DNA of 7,617 nucleotides from Chloroflexota bacterium (GCA_012798275.1 JAAZNO010000116.1:1-7617); one strand, 5' to 3'. Numbered from the stretch's first letter, positions 1 to 7,237 are shown. The notes: generated from the letters alone by a model not told the origin. A program made the numbers and translations.

Positions 1-878
1 ACCGCCAGCGCTTTCTCAGTGACGGCGGGATAGCTGCGTTCCAATTGGGCGCGGAAGAACCCCGGCTCGATGAAATCGGGCAGCCCCACGCGCTTGAGAA
101 GCGCCAACGCGACCGGCGGCTCTGCAATCTGCACGCGGAAACCCGCCAGCGCCTGCGCCGAGCCCCAGTAGTGCGCCAGGCTTTCCGCCAGCGGCGCGAC
201 CGGCGCGGCGGAGATGGCAGCGGGCGCGTAAGGCGTGAGTTCCTCGCTGACGGGCGCACCGACCGCGCGGCGTTTCCGCAATTCCGCCGCTACCTGCTCC
301 TTGGTGCGGCCTCGCAGCGTGAAGAGCAAAAACGGATCGGCGTCGAAGCGTTCGCCCAGGAGGTAGTAGACCGCCGCCACATGCTTGCAGGGATTGGCCC
401 AATCCGGGCAGGAACAGTCGCTGCCCAGATCGCCGCGTGTGGAGGGGAAGAGGGGCACATGCACGGCGTTGAAGACGCTTTCGATGTCGTCGGGCATTTC
501 GCCGTTGAGCAGCTGCGCCGCGTAGAGGGCCTGTCCCGCCAGCGCATCGAACACCGCGCCCCATTGCCCATCGGTGAGCGGCTTGAGCTCGATGGTCACT
601 TTGTAGGGGGTGGGGCGTGAGCCCTGGACCCGCGCCGTCACTTTTCCCGGGTGGATGTTGATTTCCAGCACCTGCCCCTTGCGCGCATAGCTCCGTCCCC
701 GACTCAGGCGTCCGCTGTCCATGAGAGGGGTGAGGGCCTTGATCCAGCGATCGCCCCACCAGGTCGAGGTGAAGCTGCCGCGTTGGGCCCTGGCTTTGAT
801 GCCGTCGGCAGGGCGCGGTCGTGTGCTCTCATAGCTGGGCCAATAGTTCTCATAGTAACTGGAGTGTTTTCTGGACAT
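1..878 (-). CDS. SWIM zinc-finger protein, SNF2-associated (C-terminus cut by window edge)
   Basis: This reading frame runs from an ATG at 876-878 off the left edge without a stop, giving 292 visible residues. A canonical SWIM motif, CxCx6CxH, is visible as C155, C157, C164 and H166 (CSCPDWANPCKH) and would bind one zinc. The segment before it carries the family signature GRLSRGRSYARKGQV (about residues 56-70) followed by VQGSRPTPYKV. SWIM domains are thought to bind DNA or protein; in bacteria this family is typically encoded next to SNF2 ATPases, as here, and as for ywqA/ywqB in Bacillus subtilis. The start is supported by AAGGA seven bases upstream and by the 51-nt gap after the SNF2 stop. 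It is probably cotranscribed with that gene. The cellular role is not established, and a partnership with the SNF2 protein is inferred from adjacency. The missing C-terminal part cannot be judged. Confidence 0.93.
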   Translation of the reverse strand, partial: MSRKHSSYYENYWPSYESTRPRPADGIKARAQRGSFTSTWWGDRWIKALTPLMDSGRLSRGRSYARKGQVLEINIHPGKVTARVQGSRPTPYKVTIELKPLTDGQWGAVFDALAGQALYAAQLLNGEMPDDIESVFNAVHVPLFPSTRGDLGSDCSCPDWANPCKHVAAVYYLLGERFDADPFLLFTLRGRTKEQVAAELRKRRAVGAPVSEELTPYAPAAISAAPVAPLAESLAHYWGSAQALAGFRVQIAEPPVALALLKRVGLPDFIEPGFFRAQLERSYPAVTEKALA

Positions 879-885
879 GGCGCTG

Positions 886-890
886 TCCTT
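886..890 (-). promoter_or_regulatory. Ribosome binding site of the SWIM gene
   Basis: On the minus strand AAGGA lies seven bases before the ATG at 876-878. It fixes the start of the SWIM gene, whose end is outside the window, and shows that the gene is translated independently of the preceding SNF2 gene. Confidence 0.6.
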
Positions 891-929
891 CGCTGTCAGT
901 CTGAAGGCACCTTGTCTGTGACGAGGCGT

Positions 930-3900
930 TTACGTCTCCCGCAGGACGATAATTTCCCGCAATTCTTCCGTGCTCAGGTCGGCGAGCCAATCCTCGCCGG
1001 CACCGATGACGCTTTGCGCCAGGGCTTTCTTGCTCTCGATGAGCGTGTCAATGCGTTCTTCCAGCGTCCCCGCGCAGATGAGCTTGTGGACCTGCACGTC
1101 GCGCGTTTGGCCGATGCGGAAGGCGCGATCGGTGGCCTGATCTTCGACGGCGGGATTCCACCAGCGGTCGAAGTGGAACACGTGATTGGCGGCGGTCAGA
1201 TTCAGGCCGACGCCGCCCGCCTTGAGCGACAGCACGAACAGGGGCGGGCCATCCGGTTCCTGGAACCGCGCCACCATCCTGTCGCGCTGTTGGGACGGGG
1301 TGCCGCCGTACAAGAAGAGCGTTTCCACACCGAAGAGCGTCTGCAGGTAATGCTGGAGCCGCTGCCCCATTTCGGCAAACTGGGTGAAGATGAGTGCGCG
1401 TTCATGCCCCTCCAGCACCTCTTCCAGCATCTCCGTGAGCCGGTCGAGCTTTCCCGAACGCCCCGGCAGCGGCGACCCATCGCCCAGGTAGTGCGCCGGG
1501 TGATTGCAGATCTGTTTGAGCCGCAAAAGCGCGCCGAGGACGGCGCCGCGCCGCGAGAACTCCGATTCCCCCTCGGCCTCGGCTTTTTCCACCCTGGTGA
1601 GCGTGGCTTCCACCACCGCCTGGTAAAGGGTGACTTGCTCCGGCGTGAGCGTGCAGTAGGTCTTGATTTCCAGTTTGTCCGGCAGATCCTGGATAATCGC
1701 GGGATCGGTCTTGAGACGGCGCAGGATGAACGGGCCAACCAGTCCCCGCAAGCGCGCAGCAGCCTCGGCGTCTTGATAGCGCTCGATGGGCAGGGCGAAG
1801 CGGCTGCGGAAGCTGGCCTGCGAGCCGAGCAGGCCGGGATTGAGGAATTGCATGAGCGACCACAATTCCGACAGGCGGTTTTCGACCGGCGTGCCGGTGA
1901 GGGTGATCCGTTGCCGGGCCTGCAGCTGCCGTACTGCCTGCGTCTGTTTGGCGTGCGGATTTTTGATGTTCTGCGCTTCATCCAAGATGACAGTATCCCA
2001 GACGACTTTCGCCAGCGTCTCCACGTCGCGCCGCAGCAAGCCATAGGTGCTGATGACGAGATCATGGGTGCGGATGGCATCCAGCAAATCCGTGCCGCGC
2101 TCGCGTTCGGCGCCGTGATGCACCAGCACCTTGAGGGAGGGGGCAAAGCGCTGCACTTCGCGCTTCCAGTTGCCCACGACCGAGGTGGGGCATATCAGCA
2201 GCGCTGGTCCTAGGGGCCCCTCCCCGCTTTCCCGTTCGTGCAGCAGCAGCGCGATGGCCTGGATGGTCTTCCCCAGGCCCATGTCATCCGCCAGGCAGGC
2301 TCCCAGGCCCCAACGCCGCATGAACGCCAGCCATGAAGCGCCGCGTTGCTGATAGGGCCGCAATTGCCCCACAAAAGCTCTCGGCTGCGGCACTTCGGCC
2401 AGTTTTTCGCCGTCTCGCAATTGCTCTAACAAATCGGCCAGCCAACCTGTGGCCTGCACCTGGCTCACCGGCAGGCCGTTGATTGTTGTCGTGGCTCCCT
2501 GCGCCATTGCCAGAGCTTCAGCGAAGCTGAGCTGCTGTTGCTGCTTTTTCCAGAACGCGATGGCTGCTTCGATTTCCTCTGGCTGCAAGAGCACCCACTG
2601 ACCGCGCACCTGCACCAGGGGCATTTTGAGCGCCACCAACCGCTCAAACTCCTCGCGGCTGAGCGGCTCATCGCCCAGGGCCAGCTCCCAATCGAAAGTG
2701 ACGAGGGCGTCCTGGCTCAAGATTCCCTTGCCGATGATGTTGGGATCGGCTTTCATTTTGGCGCGGACGCTGAGACGTGCGCCGGGTTTGTTCCACCACG
2801 GCGGGACGAGCACGCCGAAGCCGCTGCCTTCGAGCAGCGGACCCACTTCACGCAAAAAGGCGAAGGCCTCGTCGGCAGATAGCGTGCAGGCCCGGGGACG
2901 GGCGGTACGCAGGCTCTGCTTGATGGGTGGGAAAAGGCGGGCCGCCAGTCCCAGCCCTGCCAACACGTGTTCTTGCGCGTTCTCAAAACGGTAGTTGAGG
3001 TATTCCAGCGTGCCGCTGCGCGCGGACCACACCTGCTCCACCGGCACCAACAGGCTCGGGTCGTCGTTGGCCTGCAGGAAATAGTGCAAGCTCCACTCCG
3101 GCTTGCGCGCCATGCCCGTTTCGGGGTCGGTTTCAGGCGCTTCAAGCCGGAAACTCAGGCGGAAAGGGGCCTCGGCCGCGCCCCGCAGCTGCGCCAGCCA
3201 TTCCTGCCAGGCCTCGTAGAGCGCGGCGAGCTCCCGACGTTCCCTGGGGGAGGCCAGAATGCTGCCCTCGACGGCCCATAGCGCCGTCCACCAGGTCCCG
3301 GCGACGCCGGTCGGCGGCTTGTGGCGGGCGTCGAGGTGTGCGCGTCCCCAATCGCGGACGGCCACGTCCACCAGTTGTTTGAGGAAGCTCTCCAGCAACG
3401 TGTGCGGCGCGGGGGCCCGGGCCGGATCGGCAGGGGTCTGGACCTCGAAGAGCGCCCGCGCGACGGGCGGACAGGCTTCCGTGAGCCGCTTGAGGCGGGT
3501 ACGATCTTCCGGCGTGTCCCAAATTGGCAGCCAAACCGCGCGGTAATGGCCCTCGTGTTCGGTGAGGCCCGGCAGGTATGCCTGGCGGGCCAGCAGTTCC
3601 AGCCCGAACTTGGCAACGGCGCTCCAGTAGCGGAGATCATCGCCCCATTGGCGGCTGTACAAGTCCGCCGAGGCGGCCGGCAACGCGATGAGCAAGTCCA
3701 GGGCCGGCAGCACGTCCAGCGCCAGGCCGTTGACCTTCCAGGCGCCCAAGACTACCGGCGCTTCCTCATCATCAGCCGTATCCCCCGGCGGCTCCGGCAT
3801 GAGCCAGGGAGGGAGCAATGGCGTGTCCCGCCGGGTGGGGAGAAATATGCCACAGGTCAATTCGGGCGTAGCGGCCCAGTCTATGGTGGGCAAAACCTGG

Positions 3901-4073
3901 GACAGACGGGCGCGCAGGGCGGCCGGCGTCGCAGCGTGCGGATGGGGTGGAAGCTTCGGTTGGCGGCCCCGGGGGCGCGGCGCGGCTTCCGCGCTCTCGG
4001 CCCAGAGAAAGAAGCGCTCGTCAGCCCAGCTGCCGTGAAAAACCAGCGGGGTGCTCGCAATTTCTTCGCTCAT
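930..4073 (-). CDS. SNF2-family DEAD/DEAH-like ATPase (bacterial YwqA/HepA type)
   Basis: About 1047 residues from the ATG at 4071-4073, a normal length for bacterial SNF2 proteins with a long N-terminal extension. The C-terminal half holds both RecA-like lobes of superfamily 2. Visible are Walker A DDMGLGKT (about 596-603), Walker B DEAQ (698-701), motif III TGTP (726-729), a GGVGLNLTAANHV stretch (about 953-965) and the arginine-finger motif QATDRAFRIGQ (979-989). All key catalytic residues are present, so it should be an active ATP-driven DNA translocase or remodeller in the cytoplasm. The N-terminal ~540 residues resemble the SNF2-associated region often annotated DUF3670 (around GFGVLVPPWW, 419-428). 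In-frame upstream starts exist at ATG 4089-4091 and GTG 4092-4094. I prefer 4073 because the extra residues fall inside a tandem heptamer array, but ribosome-site evidence is weak for all three. The gene is followed 51 nt later by its usual SWIM partner. Target and pathway are unknown. Confidence 0.96.
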   Translation of the reverse strand: MSEEIASTPLVFHGSWADERFFLWAESAEAAPRPRGRQPKLPPHPHAATPAALRARLSQVLPTIDWAATPELTCGIFLPTRRDTPLLPPWLMPEPPGDTADDEEAPVVLGAWKVNGLALDVLPALDLLIALPAASADLYSRQWGDDLRYWSAVAKFGLELLARQAYLPGLTEHEGHYRAVWLPIWDTPEDRTRLKRLTEACPPVARALFEVQTPADPARAPAPHTLLESFLKQLVDVAVRDWGRAHLDARHKPPTGVAGTWWTALWAVEGSILASPRERRELAALYEAWQEWLAQLRGAAEAPFRLSFRLEAPETDPETGMARKPEWSLHYFLQANDDPSLLVPVEQVWSARSGTLEYLNYRFENAQEHVLAGLGLAARLFPPIKQSLRTARPRACTLSADEAFAFLREVGPLLEGSGFGVLVPPWWNKPGARLSVRAKMKADPNIIGKGILSQDALVTFDWELALGDEPLSREEFERLVALKMPLVQVRGQWVLLQPEEIEAAIAFWKKQQQQLSFAEALAMAQGATTTINGLPVSQVQATGWLADLLEQLRDGEKLAEVPQPRAFVGQLRPYQQRGASWLAFMRRWGLGACLADDMGLGKTIQAIALLLHERESGEGPLGPALLICPTSVVGNWKREVQRFAPSLKVLVHHGAERERGTDLLDAIRTHDLVISTYGLLRRDVETLAKVVWDTVILDEAQNIKNPHAKQTQAVRQLQARQRITLTGTPVENRLSELWSLMQFLNPGLLGSQASFRSRFALPIERYQDAEAAARLRGLVGPFILRRLKTDPAIIQDLPDKLEIKTYCTLTPEQVTLYQAVVEATLTRVEKAEAEGESEFSRRGAVLGALLRLKQICNHPAHYLGDGSPLPGRSGKLDRLTEMLEEVLEGHERALIFTQFAEMGQRLQHYLQTLFGVETLFLYGGTPSQQRDRMVARFQEPDGPPLFVLSLKAGGVGLNLTAANHVFHFDRWWNPAVEDQATDRAFRIGQTRDVQVHKLICAGTLEERIDTLIESKKALAQSVIGAGEDWLADLSTEELREIIVLRET

Positions 4074-4076
4074 TCC

Positions 4077-4111
4077 ATTACTATCTCCCATCACCCCTTA
4101 CCCCATCCCCC
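4077..4111. repeat. Degenerate 7-bp tandem array at the permease/SNF2 junction
   Basis: Read on the plus strand, five consecutive heptamers follow in register: ATTACTA, TCTCCCA, TCACCCC, TTACCCC, ATCCCCC. The consensus is near TYACCCC. The array fills the short gap between the permease stop (4116) and the SNF2 start, and lies just upstream of the ATG at 4073. It resembles the array at 7254-7281. Confidence 0.6.
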
Positions 4112-4115
4112 GTCC

Positions 4116-5747
4116 TTAAAACGTCTGCATCCCCGGCGGTCGGAGCTGTTCCATCGCCACGAAGCCCACGACGCAGACCGCCATCAGAATCGTGGACATC
4201 GCCAACGCCTGCCCATAGTTTACCGCACCCGGCAGAGAAAGGAAACGATAGATGGCGAGGGGGAGCGTCGGAAGTTCGGGGCGAGCGATCATGGACGTGG
4301 CGCCGAATTCGCCCATGGAGACGGTGAAGGCGAAGACGCCGCCGACGGCGAGCGCGCGTTGGATGATGGGCAGGTCCACTTCGACGAAGACGCGCGCGGG
4401 CGGAGCGCCCAACGTCGCCGCAGCCTCGCGCAGCGTCGGGCGGATGGAGTGGAGCGCGGGCAGCAGGCTCCGCACGACGAAGGGCAGGGCGACGAGCGTG
4501 TGCCCGCAGATGATGAGCAGCGGCGTCCCCCGCAGGGCCAGCGGCGGACGGCTCATGCTGAGGAGATACCCCAGGCCCAGCGTCACCGCCGAGGTCCCCA
4601 GCGGGAGCATGAACAGCGCGTCGAGCAGCCAGCTTTGCCGCTGCCGGTAGAGCGCCAGCGAGGTGAGCAGGCCTAGCAGCAACGCGAGCGCCATCGTCGC
4701 CAGGGCGAAGCGCACGGAATTCCATACCGCCGCGATCGGCGGGACGTAGAAGATGGAGCGGCGTGGATTTTCGAAAAGTGCGGCGTAATAGCGCAGGCCG
4801 CCATCGAAGGAGCGCGCGACGAGGGTGAGCGGCGGGACGGCAAGCAGCAAGCCCAACAGCGTCACGGTCGCCAGCAGCAGGGCGATCTCGGTGGGCTTGT
4901 GCGGGCGGCGTTGGGTGGCCCACTGCGGACGGAGTTCCAGCGGACGCGCGAGCCGTGCCTGCAGGCGGGTGTAGGTCAGCGTGAGCGCCAGGGTGATGAG
5001 GAGCTGCACCAGGCCGAGGGCCGCGGCCAGAGGGAGGTTGGCGAAGGCGATCGTCTGCCGGTAGATTTCCACCTCCAGCGTGGCGAAGCGCGGCCCGCCG
5101 AGGATGAGGATCACGCCGAAGCTGGTGAAGCAAAAGACGAAGACCAACAGCGCCGCCGCACCCAACGCTGGGGCGAGCAGGGGCAGCGTCACCTCGCGGA
5201 AGGCGCGCCAGGGGGACGCGCCCAGCGTCCGCGCGGCCTCTTCCAGGCGCGGGTCGAGGTTGGCCCAGAAGCCGCCTACCATCCGCAGCACCAGCGTCAT
5301 ATTGTAGAAGACGTGCGCCAGCAGAATCGCGCCGAGGGTGTAACGCAGCGGCGAGTAGCTGCCCAATAGCGCCGTGAACGCCGCGGCAACGACGACGGTA
5401 GGCAGCACGAAGGGCACGGTTGCCAGCGCTTGCAGCAGCGCCTTGCCGGGGAACTCGTAGCGGGCGAAGACGTAGGCGCCGGGCAGGCCCAGGAGCAATG
5501 TCAGCGCGGTGGAGAGCGTCGCCTGCCCGAAGGTGAAGCCCAGCACGCGCAGCGTTGTGGTGCTGAAGAGGCGCGCGGTTACGTCGGCCCAGGCACTGCC
5601 GGCGAAACTCGCGCCGAAAATCGCCGTCAGCGGATAGAAGTAAAAGAGCGCGAGGAAGAGCAGCGGGAAAAGGAGTAAGGCGTAACGGGTGAGGCGGGAG
5701 GTGTGAAGCGCGAGACGCGAAACGCGGCGGGTGGTATAGGTGTTCAC
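4116..5747 (-). CDS. thiP: Two-domain ABC transporter permease, thiamine (ThiP) type
   Basis: A 543-residue, very hydrophobic protein with about 12 predicted membrane helices in two homologous halves, close in length to E. coli ThiP (about 536 residues). Each half has the cytoplasmic EAA loop that docks onto the ABC ATPase: EEAARTLGASPW...LP (about 169-189) and REAAATLGAPPA...LP (440-460). The C-terminal segment SMGEFGATSMI...TLPLAIY (477-500) matches the ThiP pattern rather than a generic sugar permease. It should form the membrane channel for thiamine delivered by the binding protein encoded upstream. The start is a GTG at 5745-5747 that overlaps the TGA of the DUF433 gene as GTGA, implying translational coupling; no Shine-Dalgarno is evident, and no in-frame ATG, GTG or TTG follows before the first helix. 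The N-terminal tail (residues 5-24) is encoded by a heptamer repeat array and is arginine-rich, fitting a cytoplasmic location. An iron (FbpB-like) permease is the main alternative; context favours thiamine. Confidence 0.9.
   Translation of the reverse strand: MNTYTTRRVSRLALHTSRLTRYALLLFPLLFLALFYFYPLTAIFGASFAGSAWADVTARLFSTTTLRVLGFTFGQATLSTALTLLLGLPGAYVFARYEFPGKALLQALATVPFVLPTVVVAAAFTALLGSYSPLRYTLGAILLAHVFYNMTLVLRMVGGFWANLDPRLEEAARTLGASPWRAFREVTLPLLAPALGAAALLVFVFCFTSFGVILILGGPRFATLEVEIYRQTIAFANLPLAAALGLVQLLITLALTLTYTRLQARLARPLELRPQWATQRRPHKPTEIALLLATVTLLGLLLAVPPLTLVARSFDGGLRYYAALFENPRRSIFYVPPIAAVWNSVRFALATMALALLLGLLTSLALYRQRQSWLLDALFMLPLGTSAVTLGLGYLLSMSRPPLALRGTPLLIICGHTLVALPFVVRSLLPALHSIRPTLREAAATLGAPPARVFVEVDLPIIQRALAVGGVFAFTVSMGEFGATSMIARPELPTLPLAIYRFLSLPGAVNYGQALAMSTILMAVCVVGFVAMEQLRPPGMQTF
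5671..5733. repeat. Nine-unit degenerate 7-bp tandem array inside the permease 5' coding region
   Basis: Plus-strand units in perfect 7-nt register are AGGAGTA, AGGCGTA, ACGGGTG, AGGCGGG, AGGTGTG, AAGCGCG, AGACGCG, AAACGCG and GCGGGTG, with consensus near ARRCGYG. Three units equal 21 nt, so the encoded tail shows a 7-residue echo (SRLALHT then SRLTRYA). The array lies immediately downstream of the GTG start of the permease. Confidence 0.65.
5744..5747 (-). other. GTGA stop-start overlap between DUF433 gene and permease
   Basis: The TGA at 5744-5746 ends the DUF433 frame and the GTG at 5745-5747 starts the permease in the next frame. Such 4-nt overlaps typically allow reinitiation by the same ribosome. 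The overlap explains the lack of a Shine-Dalgarno for the permease and ties expression of the two genes together. Confidence 0.65.
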
Positions 5748-6067
5748 AAGCCAATTAAGATTGAGGGCGAATGCGTGCCATGACGCACCATGATGGGAGA
5801 ATCCTGCTCCCGTCGGCGGCGAATTTCATGCGGCGTCAGGACAGGGCAAATAGCATCGGCGCGAAGCGTCGCAGCTGCAAAAGCCAGCGCGGCCAGGATC
5901 GCTTCGCGGGTCAAGCGCGGGTAGGCTTCGAGGGCTTGTTCGATGATTTCACCCGTGGCCATTTTCCCCAGGATGAGGTCTACGGGCACGCGGGTGCCCC
6001 GGAAAACCGGCTTGCCCATCAGGATATTGAAATCAGCGTGGATGTATTCTCGCCAGTCCATCCGCAT
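5744..6067 (-). CDS. DUF433 domain protein (putative antitoxin-like DNA-binding protein)
   Basis: A 107-residue protein starting at ATG 6065-6067 (a second ATG at 6059-6061 is possible). Residues 3-70 show the DUF433 pattern: an opening MDWREYIHADFNIL, then GKPVFRGTRVPVDLIL (18-33), then a helical segment with YPRLTREAILAALAFAA (49-65). The GKPVxxGTRxPV core is diagnostic. DUF433 proteins are short, contain a predicted helix-turn-helix, and commonly accompany a DUF5615 PIN-like toxin in presumed toxin-antitoxin pairs. No such partner is visible on either side. The tail beyond about residue 76 is longer than usual and I recognise nothing in it. The gene sits between the thiamine-binding protein and permease genes, 115 nt after the former and overlapping the latter by GTGA. 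It has no clear Shine-Dalgarno. Its function here is unknown; it could be an orphan antitoxin or a local regulator. Confidence 0.85.
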   Translation of the reverse strand: MRMDWREYIHADFNILMGKPVFRGTRVPVDLILGKMATGEIIEQALEAYPRLTREAILAALAFAAATLRADAICPVLTPHEIRRRREQDSPIMVRHGTHSPSILIGL

Positions 6068-6091
6068 AAACTTTTCGATGGCCTCGTCAAG

Positions 6092-6109
6092 CCCAACGGG
6101 CCCAACGGT
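6092..6109. repeat. Tandem 9-bp direct repeat upstream of the DUF433 gene
   Basis: Two adjacent copies, CCCAACGGG and CCCAACGGT, differ only in the last base. They lie 25-42 nt before the DUF433 start codon, where a repressor could bind, but two short copies may also be chance. Confidence 0.4.
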
Positions 6110-6111
6110 TG

Positions 6112-6128
6112 ATACCTTCAGTATACCT
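6112..6128 (-). promoter_or_regulatory. Candidate promoter -10 box and operator-like repeat for the DUF433-permease genes
   Basis: On the minus strand TATACT (6120-6125) matches the bacterial -10 consensus at five of six positions. On the plus strand ATACCT occurs at 6112-6117 and 6123-6128, 11 nt apart (one helical turn), overlapping that box. A TTGACG lies at 6150-6155, but 24 nt away, too far for a standard -35, and no better -35 is seen at 17 nt. The call rests on short matches only. Confidence 0.22.
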
Positions 6129-6182
6129 CATTCCAGGGCCAAATAGAAGCGTCAAATGCCGTTGCGACGTTTCACGGACGGC

Positions 6183-7232
6183 CTACCGCAGCACCACCTC
6201 CGTCCATTCCTGAATCCAGCGCTCGCGGTGCTGTTCGATGCTCGTATAAGGCACGCTAACGGGGGAATCGGCGATTTCGGCGTAGTGGGTGAAGGGGGAG
6301 TCAGGAAGTTTGATCTCGTGGCTGATGGGGAAGACCCACATCTGGAAGGGAATGTCGCTTTGGAAGGGGGCGCTTAGCAGGAATTCGATGAAGGCTTGCG
6401 CCAGTTCCTGGTTTTGGGTGCCTTTGAGGATGCCGGCGAACTCGATCTGGCGGAAGCACGTCCCCGGCGCGGTGATGGCTCCCGTCGGCGGCTCGGTAAG
6501 CGCGCCCTCACTGAAGTAAACCTCGGCGGCGGGGCTCGTGGCGTAGCTCACCACGAGGGGGCGCGTGCCTTCGCTGTAGGCGCCGCCGCTGAACTCGGTG
6601 TAGTAGGCGGTGTCCCAACCCTCGACTACCCGCACGTCGTTGGCGCGGAGCGCGCGCCAATAGTCGAGATAGCCCTCCTCGCCGAAGACGCCGATGGTGG
6701 CGATGAGGAACGCCAGCCCCGGCGACGACGACGCGGGGTTTTCCACCACCAGCAACCCTTTGTATTCGGGCCGGGTCAGGTCGGCGAGGCTCTGGGGGAT
6801 GGCCAGGGCGTGTTCTGCGAAATAGGCCTTGTCGTAGTTGAGGCACACATCGCCGAAGTCCACGGGCGCCACACGGTACTCGGGATCCAGCTGGTAGGCG
6901 TCGAAGCCCTGATCCAGTCCCTGAGCCTTGTAGGGGATAAAAATCCCCGCCTCCAGCGCCCGGCTGAGGAACGTGTTATCCACCCCGTAGAGCACGTCGG
7001 CCTGGGGACTGTCTTTGCTCAGGATGGCCTGGTTGAGCATCGTGCCAGCGTCGCCGGCCTTGAGGAATTGCACCGTGACGTGGTGCTCGGCCTCGAAGGC
7101 GGCAATCACGTCCTCGCTGACGCTGAAGCTGTCGTGTGTCATCACGCGCAACGTCTGCGGCCCGGCCGGCGTCGGCGCGGCGCATCCGGCGAGGAGAAAA
7201 ATCACTGCTAACAAAAGTATAGAGCGTTTCAT
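6183..7232 (-). CDS. thiB: Thiamine-binding lipoprotein of an ABC importer (ThiB/TbpA family)
   Basis: A 349-residue solute-binding protein. It begins with a short basic and hydrophobic signal ending in the lipobox LAGC, with C17 as the lipidated cysteine, so it should be membrane-anchored outside the cell. The mature part follows the TbpA pattern: MTHDSFSVSEDVIAAFE (31-47), ADVLYGVDNTFL (78-89), a VEGW segment (203-206), SYATSP (229-234), IPFQMWVFPI (294-303) and the C-terminal WIQEWTEVVLR (339-349). E. coli TbpA has equivalents at each place, including SYTTSP and a closing WISEWQ stretch. It would deliver thiamine (possibly its phosphates) to the permease encoded downstream. The start ATG at 7230-7232 has a strong GGAGG five bases upstream. 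It lies 42 nt after the thiamine pyrophosphokinase stop, which strongly supports thiamine over iron or another ligand. Confidence 0.92.
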   Translation of the reverse strand: MKRSILLLAVIFLLAGCAAPTPAGPQTLRVMTHDSFSVSEDVIAAFEAEHHVTVQFLKAGDAGTMLNQAILSKDSPQADVLYGVDNTFLSRALEAGIFIPYKAQGLDQGFDAYQLDPEYRVAPVDFGDVCLNYDKAYFAEHALAIPQSLADLTRPEYKGLLVVENPASSSPGLAFLIATIGVFGEEGYLDYWRALRANDVRVVEGWDTAYYTEFSGGAYSEGTRPLVVSYATSPAAEVYFSEGALTEPPTGAITAPGTCFRQIEFAGILKGTQNQELAQAFIEFLLSAPFQSDIPFQMWVFPISHEIKLPDSPFTHYAEIADSPVSVPYTSIEQHRERWIQEWTEVVLR

Positions 7233-7237
7233 GGCAA

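Larger units (their letters stand above)
6068..6182. other. Longest intergenic gap of the window (115 nt), between thiB and the DUF433 gene
   Basis: This gap contains a TATACT box, an ATACCT direct repeat with 11-nt spacing and a tandem 9-mer (CCCAACGGG, CCCAACGGT at 6092-6109). I see no strong terminator hairpin, no TPP riboswitch core and no small ORF with a ribosome site. It is the only place inside the cluster where an internal promoter is plausible. Confidence 0.5.

Noticed and set aside
16..759. A 247-codon minus-strand frame overlapping the SWIM gene
   Set aside because: It lacks the zinc motif and is compositionally like a shadow frame. The correct frame starts at 878 and carries CxCx6CxH.
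879..929. A possible terminator between the SNF2 and SWIM genes
   Set aside because: No GC-rich hairpin followed by a T run is visible, and the downstream gene has its own ribosome site in the same direction, which fits an operon.
651..2213. A 520-codon open frame on the plus strand
   Set aside because: It is antisense to the SNF2 and SWIM genes, shows no recognisable domain, and is expected in GC-rich coding DNA. The minus-strand SNF2 frame has all family motifs.
3321..4676. A 451-codon open frame on the plus strand
   Set aside because: It crosses the permease/SNF2 boundary in antisense, is rich in Arg, Gln and Gly, and has no family signature.
4081..5754. A 557-codon minus-strand frame overlapping the permease
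   Set aside because: It is a shifted reading of the permease gene, Arg/Ala/Pro-rich with no membrane helices. The hydrophobic frame at 4116-5747 has both EAA loops.
6068..6182. A possible TPP riboswitch controlling the transport genes
   Set aside because: The conserved CUGAGA and ACCUGA cores are not found in this gap on the minus strand. A riboswitch, if present, would be upstream of the cluster, outside the window.
6396..7211. A 271-codon plus-strand frame opposite the thiamine-binding protein gene
   Set aside because: It is antisense to a clearly conserved lipoprotein and has no recognisable domain.
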